Below are positions 19,623 through 29,259 of a DNA stretch of 64,000 nt, piece by piece (within the stretch, counting starts at the first letter, position 1; every line of letters starts with the position of its first letter). Position numbers and translations under genes: made by a program. The DNA is from Ramlibacter algicola (lineage in GTDB: Bacteria > Pseudomonadota > Gammaproteobacteria > Burkholderiales > Burkholderiaceae_C). Location: assembly GCF_016641735.1 (NCBI RefSeq), contig NZ_JAEDAO010000001.1, positions 3,472,001-3,536,000 of the forward strand, in the 5' to 3' direction. The notes under the pieces are model-generated. The model did no database searches, was not told the DNA's origin, and was given only the letters and a program-made list of their open reading frames with translations.

Positions 19623-20623
19623 CGAACGGCCGGGATGGCGCGCAGCGCCTGCACCGCGCCGGCGCCGATCGACGCGCCGAACTTCTTGGCCAGCCGCTCG
19701 GCGACGTTCTCGCGCCGCGTGTAGTCGACCAGTTCGTCGGCCTTGATCACCTCGCGCGCGACGTAGTCGATGTTGGCCAGCTGGTCCGCCAGCCCCATCT
19801 CGACGGCCTGCTGGCCGGTCCAGAACAGGCCGGAGAACAGCTCGGGCGTTTCCTTCAGTCGCTTGCCGCGGCCGGCCCGCACGGAATCGATGAACTGCTT
19901 GTGGATCTGGTCCAGCATCTGCTGCGCGAAGGCGCGCTGCTTGTCCGTCATCGGGCTGAACGGGTCGAGGAAGCCCTTGTTCTCGCCGGCGGTGAGCAGG
20001 CGGCGCTCGACGCCCAGCTTGTCCATGGTGCCGGTGAAGCCGAAGCCGTCCATCAGCACGCCGATGCTGCCGACGATGCTGGCCTTGTCGACGTAAATCT
20101 TGTCGGCGGCCGAGGCGATGTAGTAAGCGGCGGAAGCGCAGGACTCTTCCACCACCGCGTACACCGGCTTGTTGTTGTACTTGGCACGCAGGCGGCGCAG
20201 TTCGTCCCAGATGATCCCGGCCTGCACCGGGCTGCCGCCCGGGGAGTTGATCAGCAGCACGACGCCCTTGGCGCCGTCATCTTCGAAGGCAGCCCGCAAC
20301 GCGGCGACCACGAACTCGGCGCTCGCGTCGGAGCCGTCGGCGATCTCGCCTTTGATCTCGATGACCGCGGTATGCGGCAGCGACTTGTCGGTCTTGGCGG
20401 TCGAGCCGCCGCGGAACAGCGCCGCCCAGGCCAGCAGCAGGAAGAACGCCAGCCAGGCCAGGCTCTTGAACGTCTTCCAGCGCCGCGCGGCGCGCTGCTC
20501 GGCGAGCGTCGCGAACACCAGGCGTTCGAGGGTGTCGCGCTCCCAACCGGGGCGCGCGGCCTCGGCGGCGACGGGCGCGGGACGCGGTTCGGGCGTGTCG
20601 CCGGGGAAGTGCGGATCGCTCAT
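19619..20623 (-). CDS. S49 family signal peptide peptidase (SppA/SohB type)
   Basis: Membrane-bound serine protease that degrades cleaved signal peptides or membrane proteins. The 334-residue protein has a cytoplasmic N-terminal part of about 50 residues, one membrane segment (about 53-70, LAWLAFFLLLAWAALF), and a single S49 domain. LLINSPGGSPVQAG forms the oxyanion region, ESCASAAYYIASAA contains the nucleophile Ser, and SIVGSIGVL follows. It is the short, single-domain form, not the duplicated E. coli SppA. It follows the Rieske gene by 6 bases. Confidence 0.92.
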   Translation of the reverse strand: MSDPHFPGDTPEPRPAPVAAEAARPGWERDTLERLVFATLAEQRAARRWKTFKSLAWLAFFLLLAWAALFRGGSTAKTDKSLPHTAVIEIKGEIADGSDASAEFVVAALRAAFEDDGAKGVVLLINSPGGSPVQAGIIWDELRRLRAKYNNKPVYAVVEESCASAAYYIASAADKIYVDKASIVGSIGVLMDGFGFTGTMDKLGVERRLLTAGENKGFLDPFSPMTDKQRAFAQQMLDQIHKQFIDSVRAGRGKRLKETPELFSGLFWTGQQAVEMGLADQLANIDYVAREVIKADELVDYTRRENVAERLAKKFGASIGAGAVQALRAIPAVR

Positions 20624-20629
20624 GGGGAC

Positions 20630-21001
20630 TCAAAAAGACACGGGTTGCAGGTTCCAGGCAGTATGCCAGTGCACCACGCCGTCGCGCTCCGTGAGGGCGA
20701 TCTTCACCAGCCCGCCGCGGCACGGGCCGCCGCCGCACTCGCCGGTGTCGGGGCGGTACACGGCCCCGTGCGTCGAGCACAGGAGCCACTGCCCGCTGTC
20801 GTCGAAGAAGCGGTCGGGTTGCCAGTCCATCTCCATCGCCACGTGCGCGCAGCGATTGAGGTACGCGTGCGGCTGGCCGTTCCAGCGCACCGCGAACGCG
20901 CGGCAGGTCTGCCCCGCGTAGACGACGTCGAACGGCACCGCGAGGCCGCCTTCGGCCAGGTCGGGCGCCGCGCACAGCGGGACGAGTCCGTCGCCCGTCA
21001 T
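20630..21001 (-). CDS. Rieske [2Fe-2S] ferredoxin-like protein
   Basis: A 123-residue single-domain Rieske protein with the cluster ligands CAH (in LNRCAHVAMEMD) and CSTH (in WLLCSTHGAVY), about 24 residues apart. A Gly/Cys-rich GECGGGPCRGG lies near the C-terminus. It has no signal or membrane segment, so it is a cytoplasmic electron carrier or regulator rather than a bc1 subunit. Its partner is unknown. The start overlaps the stop of the HAD phosphatase gene by 4 bases. Confidence 0.92.
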   Translation of the reverse strand: MTGDGLVPLCAAPDLAEGGLAVPFDVVYAGQTCRAFAVRWNGQPHAYLNRCAHVAMEMDWQPDRFFDDSGQWLLCSTHGAVYRPDTGECGGGPCRGGLVKIALTERDGVVHWHTAWNLQPVSF

Positions 21002-21669
21002 GCGTTGGCGAGCAGCCAGTCGTGCAGCTGGCGCACCGAGTGCGCGACGTGCAGCGGGCCGAACGCCTCGAAGCTCGCGTGCTCGTGCGCGCCGTAGCTC
21101 ACGCCGATGCTGGCGCAGCCCGCGTTGCGCGCCATCTCCAGGTCGTGCGTCGTGTCGCCGATCATCAGCGTGCGTTCCGGCTCGGTGCCGAACTCGCGCA
21201 TCAGTTCCTCCAGCATGCGCGGGTGCGGCTTGCCGGCAGTTTCGTCCGACGTGCGCGAGCCGTCGAACACGCCGTCCAGCTCGACGTTGCGGCGCAGGAC
21301 GTCGTCCAGCCCGCGGCGCGACTTGCCCGTCGCCACCGCCAGCCAGTGGTGCCGCGCCTTGAGCTCGTGCAGCAGCGGCAGCACGCCGTCGAACAGGCTC
21401 AGGTCGTCCTGGTGGTTCAGGTAGTGGTGGCGGTAGCGCGCGCCCAGTTCGGCGTACTTTTCCTCCGGCACGTCGGGCGCCGCGCGCGCGAGGGCCTGGC
21501 CCAGGCTCATGCCGATCACGTACGCGGCGGCCTGCTCGGTCGGCATCGCGCCGCCGACGTCGACGACCGCCCGCTGGATGCAGCGGACGATCACGTTCGT
21601 GGAGTCGTACAGGGTGCCGTCCCAGTCGAAGGCGATCAGGTCAAAGCGGCGCGGCCGGGGCGTGGGCAT
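20998..21669 (-). CDS. HAD-superfamily hydrolase (phosphoglycolate phosphatase-like)
   Basis: A 223-residue HAD phosphatase with motif I DWDGTLYDST (nucleophile Asp), motif II in LAVATGKSRRGL, a lysine in KPHPRMLEEL, and motif IV MIGDTTHDLEMA. The cap insertion is the small helical type of Gph-like enzymes. Substrate is not certain; phosphoglycolate is the usual annotation. The start at 21669 lies 29 bases inside rluC and is chosen because the family begins just before the first motif. The same rluC-HAD-Rieske-S49 order is common in Comamonadaceae as I recall. Confidence 0.9.
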   Translation of the reverse strand: MPTPRPRRFDLIAFDWDGTLYDSTNVIVRCIQRAVVDVGGAMPTEQAAAYVIGMSLGQALARAAPDVPEEKYAELGARYRHHYLNHQDDLSLFDGVLPLLHELKARHHWLAVATGKSRRGLDDVLRRNVELDGVFDGSRTSDETAGKPHPRMLEELMREFGTEPERTLMIGDTTHDLEMARNAGCASIGVSYGAHEHASFEAFGPLHVAHSVRQLHDWLLANA

Positions 21670-22636
21670 GGAGGAAGGACTGGAGTTCGGGCGGCAGCGG
21701 CGCTTCGAGGGCGACCGCCTCGCCGGTGGCGGGGTGCTGGAACTGTAGCCGCCACGCATGCAGGAACATGCGCTTGAGGCCTTCGCGCTGCAAGGTCTTG
21801 TTGCGATCGAAGTCGCCGTACTTGTCGTCGCCGGCGATCGGGTGGCCCTGCGAGGCGAGGTGCACGCGGATCTGGTGCGTGCGGCCGGTCTTGATCGTCA
21901 CTTCGAGCAGCGTGAACTCGCCGACGTGCCGCGCGACCTTCACCAGCGTGATCGAGCGCATGCCGTCCGGATCGTCCTTGGCGACGACGCGCACGCGGCG
22001 CTCGCCCGCCGCTTCCTCGTCGCCGGCGACCAGGTACTTGTGCAGCGGCAGGTCGATCACCTTCTTGTTCGCCGGCCAGTGGCCGTTGACGAGCGCGAGA
22101 TAGGTCTTGCCGGTCTCGCGGCCGCGGAACTGGTCCTGCAGCTTCGTCAACGCCGAACGGCGCTTGGCGACCAGCAGCACGCCCGAGGTCTCGCGGTCCA
22201 GCCGATGCACGAGTTCGAGGAAGCGCGCGGTGGGGCGCGCCTGCCGCAGCTGCTCGATCACGCCGAAGCTCACCCCGCTGCCGCCGTGCACCGCCACGCC
22301 GGACGGCTTGTCGATGGCGAGCAGGTGATCGTCCTCGAGCAGCACCGGGAACTCGCGCGCGGGCGCGGGACGCTCGGTGGCGGCGCGCTCGGGCAGGCGC
22401 ACGGGCGGGACGCGGACCAGGTCGCCCGCGGCCAGGCGGGTGTCCGCGGCGGCGCGGCCCTTGTTCACGCGCACCTCGCCGCTGCGGATGATCCGGTAGA
22501 CGTGGGTCTTGGGGACCCCCTTGAGCTCGCGCAGCAGGAAGTTGTCCAGCCGCTGGCCGTCGAATTCTTCACTGACGGCGACCGTCTTCACGGCCGGTTG
22601 GGCGCCGGGCGCCGGGGCCCCTATAATGCGGTTCAC
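21641..22636 (-). CDS. rluC: 23S rRNA pseudouridine synthase RluC
   Basis: Makes pseudouridine at positions 955, 2504 and 2580 (E. coli numbering) of 23S rRNA. The 331-residue protein has an N-terminal S4 RNA-binding domain (RLDNFLLRELKGVPKTHVYRII). The catalytic motif is VHRLDRETSGVLLVAK, with the nucleophilic Asp, and GRTHQIRVHLASQGHPIAGDDKYG follows. The start codon is GTG at 22636. Its first codons overlap the putative plus-strand rne promoter, so initiation of the two divergent transcripts could interfere, as at the E. coli rne-rluC locus. Confidence 0.94.
   Translation of the reverse strand: MNRIIGAPAPGAQPAVKTVAVSEEFDGQRLDNFLLRELKGVPKTHVYRIIRSGEVRVNKGRAAADTRLAAGDLVRVPPVRLPERAATERPAPAREFPVLLEDDHLLAIDKPSGVAVHGGSGVSFGVIEQLRQARPTARFLELVHRLDRETSGVLLVAKRRSALTKLQDQFRGRETGKTYLALVNGHWPANKKVIDLPLHKYLVAGDEEAAGERRVRVVAKDDPDGMRSITLVKVARHVGEFTLLEVTIKTGRTHQIRVHLASQGHPIAGDDKYGDFDRNKTLQREGLKRMFLHAWRLQFQHPATGEAVALEAPLPPELQSFLHAHAPAAPL
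22598..22627 (+). promoter_or_regulatory. Putative rne promoter inside rluC start
   Basis: TTGGGC at 22598-22603 and a perfect TATAAT at 22622-22627 with 18-base spacing, on the plus strand. Transcription would start near 22634. It lies within the first codons of the divergent rluC gene. The -35 matches four of six consensus bases. Confidence 0.5.
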
Positions 22637-23149
22637 TGGCGTAGCGCCGTAAGTGTTTGATTTGGCAGGATTTTAGGTCCACCAGTCGAACCGGCCGCGC
22701 CGGCAGGTCGATGCCGAGGTCGTCCCTGCCCACCGCACAGCGCCGAAGAAGGCGGTGGCGGGTGGGGGACCGGAGCCGACGCCATCGTCGAAACCCGAAC
22801 GGAATCTGAGGCCGCCAGCCCTGGCGCTGGCGGCGGATCGAAGCGAGACCCCTGTGCTGTTGGCGCTCTTCCTGGCCTGTTGGCGGTGGCTGATGCCGCT
22901 TGCCTGCGCCATCGTCGCGCCTGCCATGCACGTCGTCCGTGCGCTGCTGCCGGCCGCCCCGCGGCCCGTCATCCGGCGCCCCGGCCACTCCCTCGCCCTC
23001 ATCCACGCGCCCCCCGCCGCGACTGCTGTCCCGAGGCCATAGGCCCGCAGCAGCGCGCCCGCGCGCCTTCCGTTCCCCTTCGACGCCGCGTCGGCCCGGC
23101 ATCGTGGGCCCGTCCGCGGGCCAGGACGTGAGAACAAGAAGGTGACGCA
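22637..23149 (+). promoter_or_regulatory. Long 5' leader of rne
   Basis: About 515 bases lie between the likely start site and the rne ATG with no convincing gene. A 95-codon frame in it has no ribosome site and no recognisable product. The region contains a small early hairpin (GGCG-TA-CGCC type near 22638-22648) and a strong 7-pair stem at 22812-22833. Long structured leaders upstream of rne let RNase E cleave and control its own mRNA in gammaproteobacteria; a similar role here is inferred from position and structure. A ribosome site, AGAAGG, precedes the ATG. Confidence 0.5.
22812..22833 (+). other. Stable stem-loop in rne leader
   Basis: CCGCCAG (22812-22818) pairs perfectly with CTGGCGG (22827-22833) around an 8-base loop. 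It is a candidate for an RNase E-sensing hairpin in the rne leader. Confidence 0.4.
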
Positions 23150-26104
23150 ATGAAGCGGATGCTGATCAATGCCACGCAGGCCGAAGAGCGCCGGCTGGCC
23201 ATCGTCGACGGGCAGAAGCTCCTCGACTACGAAATCGAGATCGAAGGGCGCGAGCAGCGCAAGGGCAACATCTACAAGGCCGTCGTGACGCGCGTCGAGC
23301 CGTCGCTCGAGGCCTGCTTCGTCGACTACGGCGAGGAACGCCACGGCTTCCTGCCGTTCAAGGAAATCTCCAGGCAGTACTTCAAGGAGGGCGTCTCGCC
23401 CTCGCAGGCCCGCATCAACGACGTGATCCGCGAAGGCCAGGAGCTGCTGGTCCAGGTCGAGAAGGAAGAGCGCGGCAACAAGGGCGCGGCCCTGACCACG
23501 TTCGTCTCGCTGGCCGGCCGCTACGTCGTGCTGATGCCCAACAACCCGCGCGGCGGCGGCGTGTCGCGCCGCATCGAGGGCGAGGACCGGCAGGAGCTGA
23601 AGGAGAACATGGACCAGTTGGAATATCCCAACGGCATGTCCATCATCGCCCGCACCGCCGGCATCGGCCGCAGCGCGCCCGAGCTGCAGTGGGACCTGAA
23701 CTACCTGCTCAAGCTGTGGAACGCCATCGACGGCGCCGCCAAGGGCGGCAAGGGCGCGTTCCTGATCTACCAGGAGTCGTCGCTCGTCATCCGCTGCATC
23801 CGCGACTACTTCAACAATGACGTCGGCGACATCCTGATCGACACCGACGACATCTACGAGCAGGCGCAGCAGTTCATGGCGCACGTGATGCCGGAACACG
23901 CCGCCAAGGTGAAGCGCTACCGCGACGACGCGCCGCTGTTCAGCCGCTTCCAGATCGAGCACCAGATCGAGTCGGCCTACGCCCGCGAAGTCAAGCTGCC
24001 CAGCGGCGGCGTCATCGTCATCGACCACACCGAAGCGCTGGTGTCGGTCGACGTCAACTCGGCGCGCGCCATCAAGGGCGGCGACATCGAGGAGACCGCC
24101 ACCCGCACCAACCTGGAAGCCGCCGACGAAGTGGCGCGCCAGATGCGCCTGCGCGACCTGGGCGGCCTGATCGTCATCGACTTCATCGACATGGAGGAGT
24201 CGCGCAATCGCCGCGAGGTGGAGAACCGCCTGCGCGACGCGCTGCGCCAGGACCGGGCCCGCGTCCAGTTCGGCACGATCAGCAAGTTCGGCCTGATGGA
24301 GATGAGTCGCCAGCGCCTGAAGCCGGCACTGTCCGAAGGCGCATCGATCCCCTGCCCTCGCTGCGGCGGTCACGGCCACATCCGCGACACCGAGAGCTCG
24401 GCGCTGCAGATCCTGCGGATCATCCAGGAGGAGTCGATGAAGGACTCCACCGCCGCGGTGCACGTGCAGGTGCCGGTGGAAGTCGCGTCGTTCCTGCTGA
24501 ACGAGAAGCGCACCGAGATCACCAAGATCGAGCTGAAGCAGCGCATCAACGTGCTGCTGGTCCCCAACAAGGGCCTCGACACGCCGCACTACAAGCTGGA
24601 GCGCCTGAAGCACGACGACCCGCGCCTGGACAACCTCAAGGCCAGCTACCACATGGCCGAGGACTTCGAGGACGAGACGACGGTCACCCGCCGCTCGCAG
24701 GAGAAGACCAACCGCCAGGAACCGGTCATCAAGGGCGTGCTGCCCGACATGCCCGCGCCCGTCGCGCCGCCCAAGCCGGAGAAGGTCGAGCAGCCGCAGC
24801 GCACCGCGGCGCCGGCCGCCGCCCGCGCGCCCGCACCGTCGCGGGCCCCGGCGCCCGCACCCGCGCCCGAACCGTCCTTCGTGGCCTGGTTCAAGAACCT
24901 GTTCGGCCTCGCGCCGGCGGCGACGCCCGCCGCTGCGGCGACGACCGCCACCGCGGCCAAGACCGAAGAGAAGCGTGAAGGCCGTGGCGATCGTGGCGAT
25001 CGCGGCGATCGCGGCGAACGTGGCGAAGGCCGCGGCCGGGGTGGCCGTGGACGCGACCGCCATCGGGGCGGTCGCGACGAGAACCGCACCCGCGACGGCC
25101 AGCCGCGCCGCGACGGCGCGGTGGCCGAGTCGGCCGAAGGTGCGCAGGCGCCGCGCGACGAGAACCGCCGCGAGCGCGGCCCGCGTGGCGAAGGCCGCGA
25201 GCAGCGCGGCGACCGCCCGCAAGGCGATCGCCCGCCGCGCGAGCGCGGTCCGCGTGACGAACGCCGCAACGAGGAAGTGCATGCGGACGGCGCGCCGGCC
25301 GAAGGCCAGCAGCCCCGCGGCGACCGCCCGCCGCGTGGTGATCGCGCGGAACGTGGTGAGCGTGGCGACCGTCCTGAGCGCGGCGAACGCGGTGAGCGCG
25401 GCGAAGGCCGCCGCGAGCGTGGTGAACGCCGCCCGCGCGAGCAGGCGCCGCAGGAGGTGACCGAGGCCGCCGCCGTCGAAGGCCGGGCGATGGAGCACGC
25501 GCAAGCCTTCGTGGGCGAGGCGCCCGTGCAGGAGTCGGGCGAAGGCGCCAACGGCGAAGCGCGCCGCGACGGCCGCCGCTCGCGCGACCGCTACGGGCGT
25601 GACCGCCGCGAACGTGGTCCGCGCGACGAGTCCGCGGAAACCGCAGCCCCCGAAGCCCCCGAAGCCACCGAAGCCACCGAGCAGGAGGCGCCGGCTCGCC
25701 CGCGCTACCCGACCGGCTTCGTGAGCGACGCCGAAGCCGCCGCCGCCGAAGCCGAGGAGCGCTCCGCCGTCGCACCGGTTGCCGTGCAGGCTCCCGCGCC
25801 GGCTCCCGTGACCGCGATTGCGCCCGCCGCACCCGGCCTGCCGAAGGTGCAGCCGTACCAGCTGCCGGTCGACCAGCTGGCGCAGGTCGCGTCCGGCTCC
25901 GGCCTGCAGTGGGTCAACTCCGACGCCGGCAAGATCGCGGCGGCGCAGGCCGCGATGGCCGCCGAGCCGAAGCCGATCCGCGTGCCGCGCGAGCGTCCGC
26001 CCGCGGTGGTCATCGACGAAGGCCCGCTGGTGCTGGTGGAGACCAAGCGCGACCTGGCGGCGTTCAAGCTGCCGTTCGAGCAGGGCGGCGCGCCGCTGCA
26101 GTGA
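23150..26104 (+). CDS. rne: Ribonuclease E
   Basis: Endoribonuclease that starts mRNA decay and matures rRNA and tRNA, acting at the inner membrane. The 984-residue protein has an N-terminal S1 domain (about 37-120) and a catalytic region with the metal-binding Asp301 ([15 protein letters not shown]) and Asp344 (VIDFIDME). The zinc-link CPRC, Cys402/Cys405, follows. From about residue 540 it becomes disordered: Pro/Ala-rich, then Arg/Gly/Asp/Glu repeats (612-780), a second Ala/Glu-rich stretch, and a conserved C-terminal tail ([17 protein letters not shown]). WFKNLFG near residue 582 may be an amphipathic membrane or partner segment. The scaffold is compositionally biased but in frame throughout. 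Confidence 0.97.
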   Translation: MKRMLINATQAEERRLAIVDGQKLLDYEIEIEGREQRKGNIYKAVVTRVEPSLEACFVDYGEERHGFLPFKEISRQYFKEGVSPSQARINDVIREGQELLVQVEKEERGNKGAALTTFVSLAGRYVVLMPNNPRGGGVSRRIEGEDRQELKENMDQLEYPNGMSIIARTAGIGRSAPELQWDLNYLLKLWNAIDGAAKGGKGAFLIYQESSLVIRCIRDYFNNDVGDILIDTDDIYEQAQQFMAHVMPEHAAKVKRYRDDAPLFSRFQIEHQIESAYAREVKLPSGGVIVIDHTEALVSVDVNSARAIKGGDIEETATRTNLEAADEVARQMRLRDLGGLIVIDFIDMEESRNRREVENRLRDALRQDRARVQFGTISKFGLMEMSRQRLKPALSEGASIPCPRCGGHGHIRDTESSALQILRIIQEESMKDSTAAVHVQVPVEVASFLLNEKRTEITKIELKQRINVLLVPNKGLDTPHYKLERLKHDDPRLDNLKASYHMAEDFEDETTVTRRSQEKTNRQEPVIKGVLPDMPAPVAPPKPEKVEQPQRTAAPAAARAPAPSRAPAPAPAPEPSFVAWFKNLFGLAPAATPAAAATTATAAKTEEKREGRGDRGDRGDRGERGEGRGRGGRGRDRHRGGRDENRTRDGQPRRDGAVAESAEGAQAPRDENRRERGPRGEGREQRGDRPQGDRPPRERGPRDERRNEEVHADGAPAEGQQPRGDRPPRGDRAERGERGDRPERGERGERGEGRRERGERRPREQAPQEVTEAAAVEGRAMEHAQAFVGEAPVQESGEGANGEARRDGRRSRDRYGRDRRERGPRDESAETAAPEAPEATEATEQEAPARPRYPTGFVSDAEAAAAEAEERSAVAPVAVQAPAPAPVTAIAPAAPGLPKVQPYQLPVDQLAQVASGSGLQWVNSDAGKIAAAQAAMAAEPKPIRVPRERPPAVVIDEGPLVLVETKRDLAAFKLPFEQGGAPLQ
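24983..25027 (+). repeat. Tandem 9-base repeats encoding RGD/RGE in rne
   Basis: Five consecutive 9-base units of the form CGYGGCGAW encode Arg-Gly-Asp three times, then Arg-Gly-Glu twice (residues 612-626 of RNase E). Looser RGE/RGD/RER repeats continue to about 25440. Such runs can change length by slippage and form the RNA-binding, charge-patterned part of the degradosome scaffold. Confidence 0.8.
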
Positions 26105-26124
26105 GGCTTGCGAGCCTCGCATGA

Positions 26125-26155
26125 AGAAAGGGCCCCGCGGGGCCCTTTCTCTTTT
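26125..26155 (+). terminator. Intrinsic terminator after rne
   Basis: A perfect 11-pair stem (AGAAAGGGCCC with GGGCCCTTTCT, 26125-26150) around CGCG is followed by CTTTT. It lies 20 bases after the rne stop. The same stem faces hemY from the other side, where the downstream bases are less T-rich, so it may act weakly in both directions. Confidence 0.87.
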
Positions 26156-26168
26156 GCGCGTCATCTGG

Positions 26169-27413
26169 CTACTGCTGCGCAGCCTGTTTCCAGGCCGCCG
26201 CGGCCGCTTCGAGATCGCCGCGGTCCTCCGCGAGTTGCGCCAGCGCGCGGCATGCGTTGCGGTGCAGGCGTGCGTCCTGCAGGCCCATCGACGCCTGCCG
26301 CAGCAGCACCTGCGCCTTGCCCCACAGCTGCCGCTTCATGCAGGCCATGCCGGCCAGGTACTGCAGCGTCATGTCGCGCGGGTTCGCGCGCTGCGCGGCC
26401 TCGATGCGCGCCAGCCAGGTGGCGTCGATGCTGTCGAGGCCGGCTTCGAGCGCGCCCACCAGCTTGATCTTGAGGCTGTCGCCCAGCTCGTGCTGCCCCT
26501 CCCAGGCCGGCAGCAGCCAATCGCGCGACGTCTGCGCATCGCCGCCGAGCGCGACGAGACGCTGCGCCGCGTGGATGGCCAGTTCCGGCATCGCGCGCTC
26601 GGCCGGCTCCAGCGTCAGCCAGGCCTTCTGCAGTTGCGCCGGGTCGTGCGCGCCATTGAGCAGGTCGATCGCCAGCCCGCGCACCAGGCTGTCGGCGGCG
26701 GCCGGCGAGAACGCGCGGTGCTTGGCCAGCAGGCGCGCGGTGTCCAGCGCTTCGGCCGTGTGGCGCGCGAGGCGCGCCGCCCGGAGCTTCATCCGCAAGG
26801 CCAGCGTGCGCCGCGCCGCGCCCGAGGGCAGGCCCTGCAGCCAGCCCATCGCAGCCTGCGGCTCGCGGTCTTCCAGCGACCAGCGGGCGGCGCGCATCAG
26901 CGCGCCTTCGTGGGTCTCCTGCGCCGGGCCCTGGTCGAGGGCGAGCTGCAGGTGCTCGTCGCGCGCGGCGCGGTCCTGCAGCGCCTGCGCGCTCTCGGCG
27001 GCCAGCACGTGGGCCAGCGTGCGCAGCTGCGCGCCGTTGGGCGGCGCCGCGCCGCCGGCGGTGAGCGATGCTTCCTGCGCCAGCGCCGCTTCGGCCGACT
27101 TGCGCGCGCGGATGTAGCGGCCCGCCAGCAGGTGCGACAGCGCGTCGAGCACCAGCGCGTGCATGCCGCGCTCACGCTGCTGGTTGCGCCACCGCAGCGC
27201 CTGCTTGGGCAGGTCGAACAGGGCCGCCAGCGCGCGCAGCGCCGCGTGCAGCAGCAGGAACGCCGCCACCAGCAGCAGGAGCACGAGGTTGAGCGAGAGG
27301 TCGACGCGGTACGGCGGCCAGAAGACGGTGATGGTCCCCTGGTTGTTGCCCGCGAACAGGGCCACCGCCACCGCGATGGCGAACAGGACCAGCAACCAGA
27401 GCGCGGCACGCAT
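26169..27413 (-). CDS. hemY: HemY-like membrane TPR protein
   Basis: A 414-residue inner-membrane protein of the proteobacterial HemY family, encoded in haem operons; its exact role is unclear and it is not the protoporphyrinogen oxidase of the same name. It has two hydrophobic segments (about residues 4-22 and 40-62) around the family text NNQGTITVFWPPYRVDLSLN. A long helical, TPR-like C-terminal region follows (repeated ALxxA patterns, VFSPAAAD-type turns). It follows hemX by 9 bases. Confidence 0.9.
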   Translation of the reverse strand: MRAALWLLVLFAIAVAVALFAGNNQGTITVFWPPYRVDLSLNLVLLLLVAAFLLLHAALRALAALFDLPKQALRWRNQQRERGMHALVLDALSHLLAGRYIRARKSAEAALAQEASLTAGGAAPPNGAQLRTLAHVLAAESAQALQDRAARDEHLQLALDQGPAQETHEGALMRAARWSLEDREPQAAMGWLQGLPSGAARRTLALRMKLRAARLARHTAEALDTARLLAKHRAFSPAAADSLVRGLAIDLLNGAHDPAQLQKAWLTLEPAERAMPELAIHAAQRLVALGGDAQTSRDWLLPAWEGQHELGDSLKIKLVGALEAGLDSIDATWLARIEAAQRANPRDMTLQYLAGMACMKRQLWGKAQVLLRQASMGLQDARLHRNACRALAQLAEDRGDLEAAAAAWKQAAQQ

Positions 27414-27422
27414 CGGCAGACC

Positions 27423-28496
27423 TCAGCGCCCCGCGCCGGCCGCGGCCAGCGCGGCCAGCGTCTCGTCGATGCGCGGGAGCTCGACGACGCGCAGCTGCGC
27501 CTGCATCTGCTGCAGCGCCGCCGCCACCGCCTGCACGCGGCGCGCGGAGGGATCGAAGTAGCGCTCCAGCGCACTCGACGCTGTCGCCAGGTCGGCGCGG
27601 GCCGAGTCGGTCTGGCGTGCGAGCAGGGCGAGGCGCGCGTTCAGCAGCCGCAGCTTGAGGTTCTCGCGCAGGAAGAAGCCCTGCTCCGGCGTGAGCAGCA
27701 TCGCCTCGGGCTCGTCCACGCGGCTGACGCGCACCAGCGCCCGCGCTTCGTCGCCCACCACCCCGAGCCACTGGCGCCACCAGGGAACGTCGCGCGGCGC
27801 CGGGGCGCTGGCCTTGGACGCTGGCGCGCGGGCGGTGGACGCGGGACCGACCGCATTGGCGAGCGGCAGTTCGTCGACCTGGCGCGTGACTTCGTCCAGC
27901 CGCAGCAGCACGCCGGGAACGTCGGCCACCGCGGCGGCCTTGATGCGGTCGATGTCGCGGCCGATGGCGGTGCGCAGGCGGGCCAGCCGCGGCTCGCCCG
28001 CGCGGGCGAGGCGCTGGTCGGCGCTGCGCAGCGCGGCCAGCAGCGGCTCCGCGCTGAGCGTCAGTTGCGCCTGCTGCTGCGCGAGGCGCAGCCCCGATTC
28101 GATGTCGACCACGAGGTTCTCGTCACGCGAGCGCGAGAGGCTCTGCATCAGCTCCTCGAGCTGCGTGCGCTGCAGTGCGACTTCGCCCAGGCGCTGGTCG
28201 TTGACCGCCTGCCGGGCCGCGATGTCACGGGCGAGGTCCTGCGCCTGCCGGGCGACGGCCCGCGCCTCGACCGCGTTGCTGCCGGCGTCGGCGCTCTGGC
28301 GCGCCAGTTGTTCCTGGATGGTCGACAGCTTCTGCCACAGCAGCACGCTCGAGCCGAGCGCGAGGACGGCGACCAGCACCAGCAGGCGGAACGCCACCAC
28401 CGACGTCATGCCAGGCCGGGCCGGCGCGGCTTCGCCCGCATCGAGTGCGGGGGCCGGCGGCGCAAGGTCGGGGTCGCGATCGGGCTCGGCACTCAT
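27423..28496 (-). CDS. hemX: HemX-like uroporphyrinogen-III C-methyltransferase-family protein
   Basis: A 357-residue membrane-anchored protein of the HemX family, encoded between hemD and hemY. Despite the historic methyltransferase name, the sequence shows no SAM-binding site. It has an acidic/Pro-rich N-terminus, one membrane segment (about residues 34-54, VVAFRLLVLVAVLALGSSVLLW), a long coiled coil (about 56-130), and a globular part with WWRQWLGVVGDEARALVRVSRVD. The ATG at 28496 overlaps the hemD stop; longer frames upstream lie inside hemD. A scaffold role in haem synthesis is a guess from context. Confidence 0.88.
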   Translation of the reverse strand: MSAEPDRDPDLAPPAPALDAGEAAPARPGMTSVVAFRLLVLVAVLALGSSVLLWQKLSTIQEQLARQSADAGSNAVEARAVARQAQDLARDIAARQAVNDQRLGEVALQRTQLEELMQSLSRSRDENLVVDIESGLRLAQQQAQLTLSAEPLLAALRSADQRLARAGEPRLARLRTAIGRDIDRIKAAAVADVPGVLLRLDEVTRQVDELPLANAVGPASTARAPASKASAPAPRDVPWWRQWLGVVGDEARALVRVSRVDEPEAMLLTPEQGFFLRENLKLRLLNARLALLARQTDSARADLATASSALERYFDPSARRVQAVAAALQQMQAQLRVVELPRIDETLAALAAAGAGR

Positions 28497-29254
28497 CCGG
28501 ACGATTCTAGGGCGCGCACCACGGCGTCCCGGTCCGGTCGTGACAGGCTTACAACACGAAAGCCCAGCGCCTGCGCCGCGCGCGCGATGCGCTCGTGCGT
28601 GGCCACCGCGCAGGCGCGTGACCAGTCCTGCGCGGGCAGCAGCGCGCCCAGGTGGTGGATGGCTTGCGAACTGCTGAAGAGCCAGGTGCTTCCATCCGCC
28701 GCTGCAGCACGGGCGTGTGCGCGCTCGATGTCGGTCCATGTGGGCGGCCGGCGCGAGTAGGCCGCGACGGCGTCGACCTGCACGCCCTCGGCGCGCAGCG
28801 TGTCGGCAATCCACTCGCGACCTGCGGGCTGGCCATCCCCGTCGGCGCCGCGCACGAGCAGCACCCGGTCACCGGCGCGCACGCTGCCGCGCACCACCGC
28901 CCACAGGGCTTCGGAATCGAACTGCGGCGCATCGGCCGGCGGCGCGGCCACTTGCGCGGGCGGCACGCCGAACGCGTGCAAGGCGGCGACGGTACCCGGC
29001 CCGGGGGCCCATGCCGACGTGGTGGGAGGCCAGGCGCGCGAGGACGCCGCCTGCCAGGCGTGCACCGCATTCGCGCTGACGAACATCACCGCGCCGTACG
29101 AAGCTGCCCGTTCCACGGCGGCATGCAAGGGCGCCGCATCCGCCACCGGTGCGATCTCGATCAGGGGAAGTTCGAGCACCTCGTGGCCACGCGCGCGCAG
29201 CGCCTCGGCCCAGGGCCGCGCCTCGCGCACCGGGCGGGTGACGACGACGCGCAT
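28493..29254 (-). CDS. hemD: Uroporphyrinogen-III synthase
   Basis: Closes hydroxymethylbilane into uroporphyrinogen III with inversion of ring D. The 253-residue protein is divergent, as HemD proteins are, but shows the two-lobe pattern: [34 protein letters not shown] at the start, [11 protein letters not shown], then [11 protein letters not shown] and [13 protein letters not shown]. The ATG at 29254 is 5 bases from the hemC stop. Its place between hemC and hemX secures the call. Confidence 0.9.
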   Translation of the reverse strand: MRVVVTRPVREARPWAEALRARGHEVLELPLIEIAPVADAAPLHAAVERAASYGAVMFVSANAVHAWQAASSRAWPPTTSAWAPGPGTVAALHAFGVPPAQVAAPPADAPQFDSEALWAVVRGSVRAGDRVLLVRGADGDGQPAGREWIADTLRAEGVQVDAVAAYSRRPPTWTDIERAHARAAAADGSTWLFSSSQAIHHLGALLPAQDWSRACAVATHERIARAAQALGFRVVSLSRPDRDAVVRALESSG

Positions 29255-29259
29255 GCGCG

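Noticed and set aside
22755..23042. A 95-codon frame in the rne leader
   Set aside because: No ribosome site, Pro/Ala-rich composition and no motif; a structured leader explains the region better.
22673..26164. A very long open frame antisense to rne (over 1100 codons)
   Set aside because: It mirrors the codon bias of rne in a GC-rich genome, has low-complexity Arg/Gly/Ala/Leu composition and no recognisable domain.
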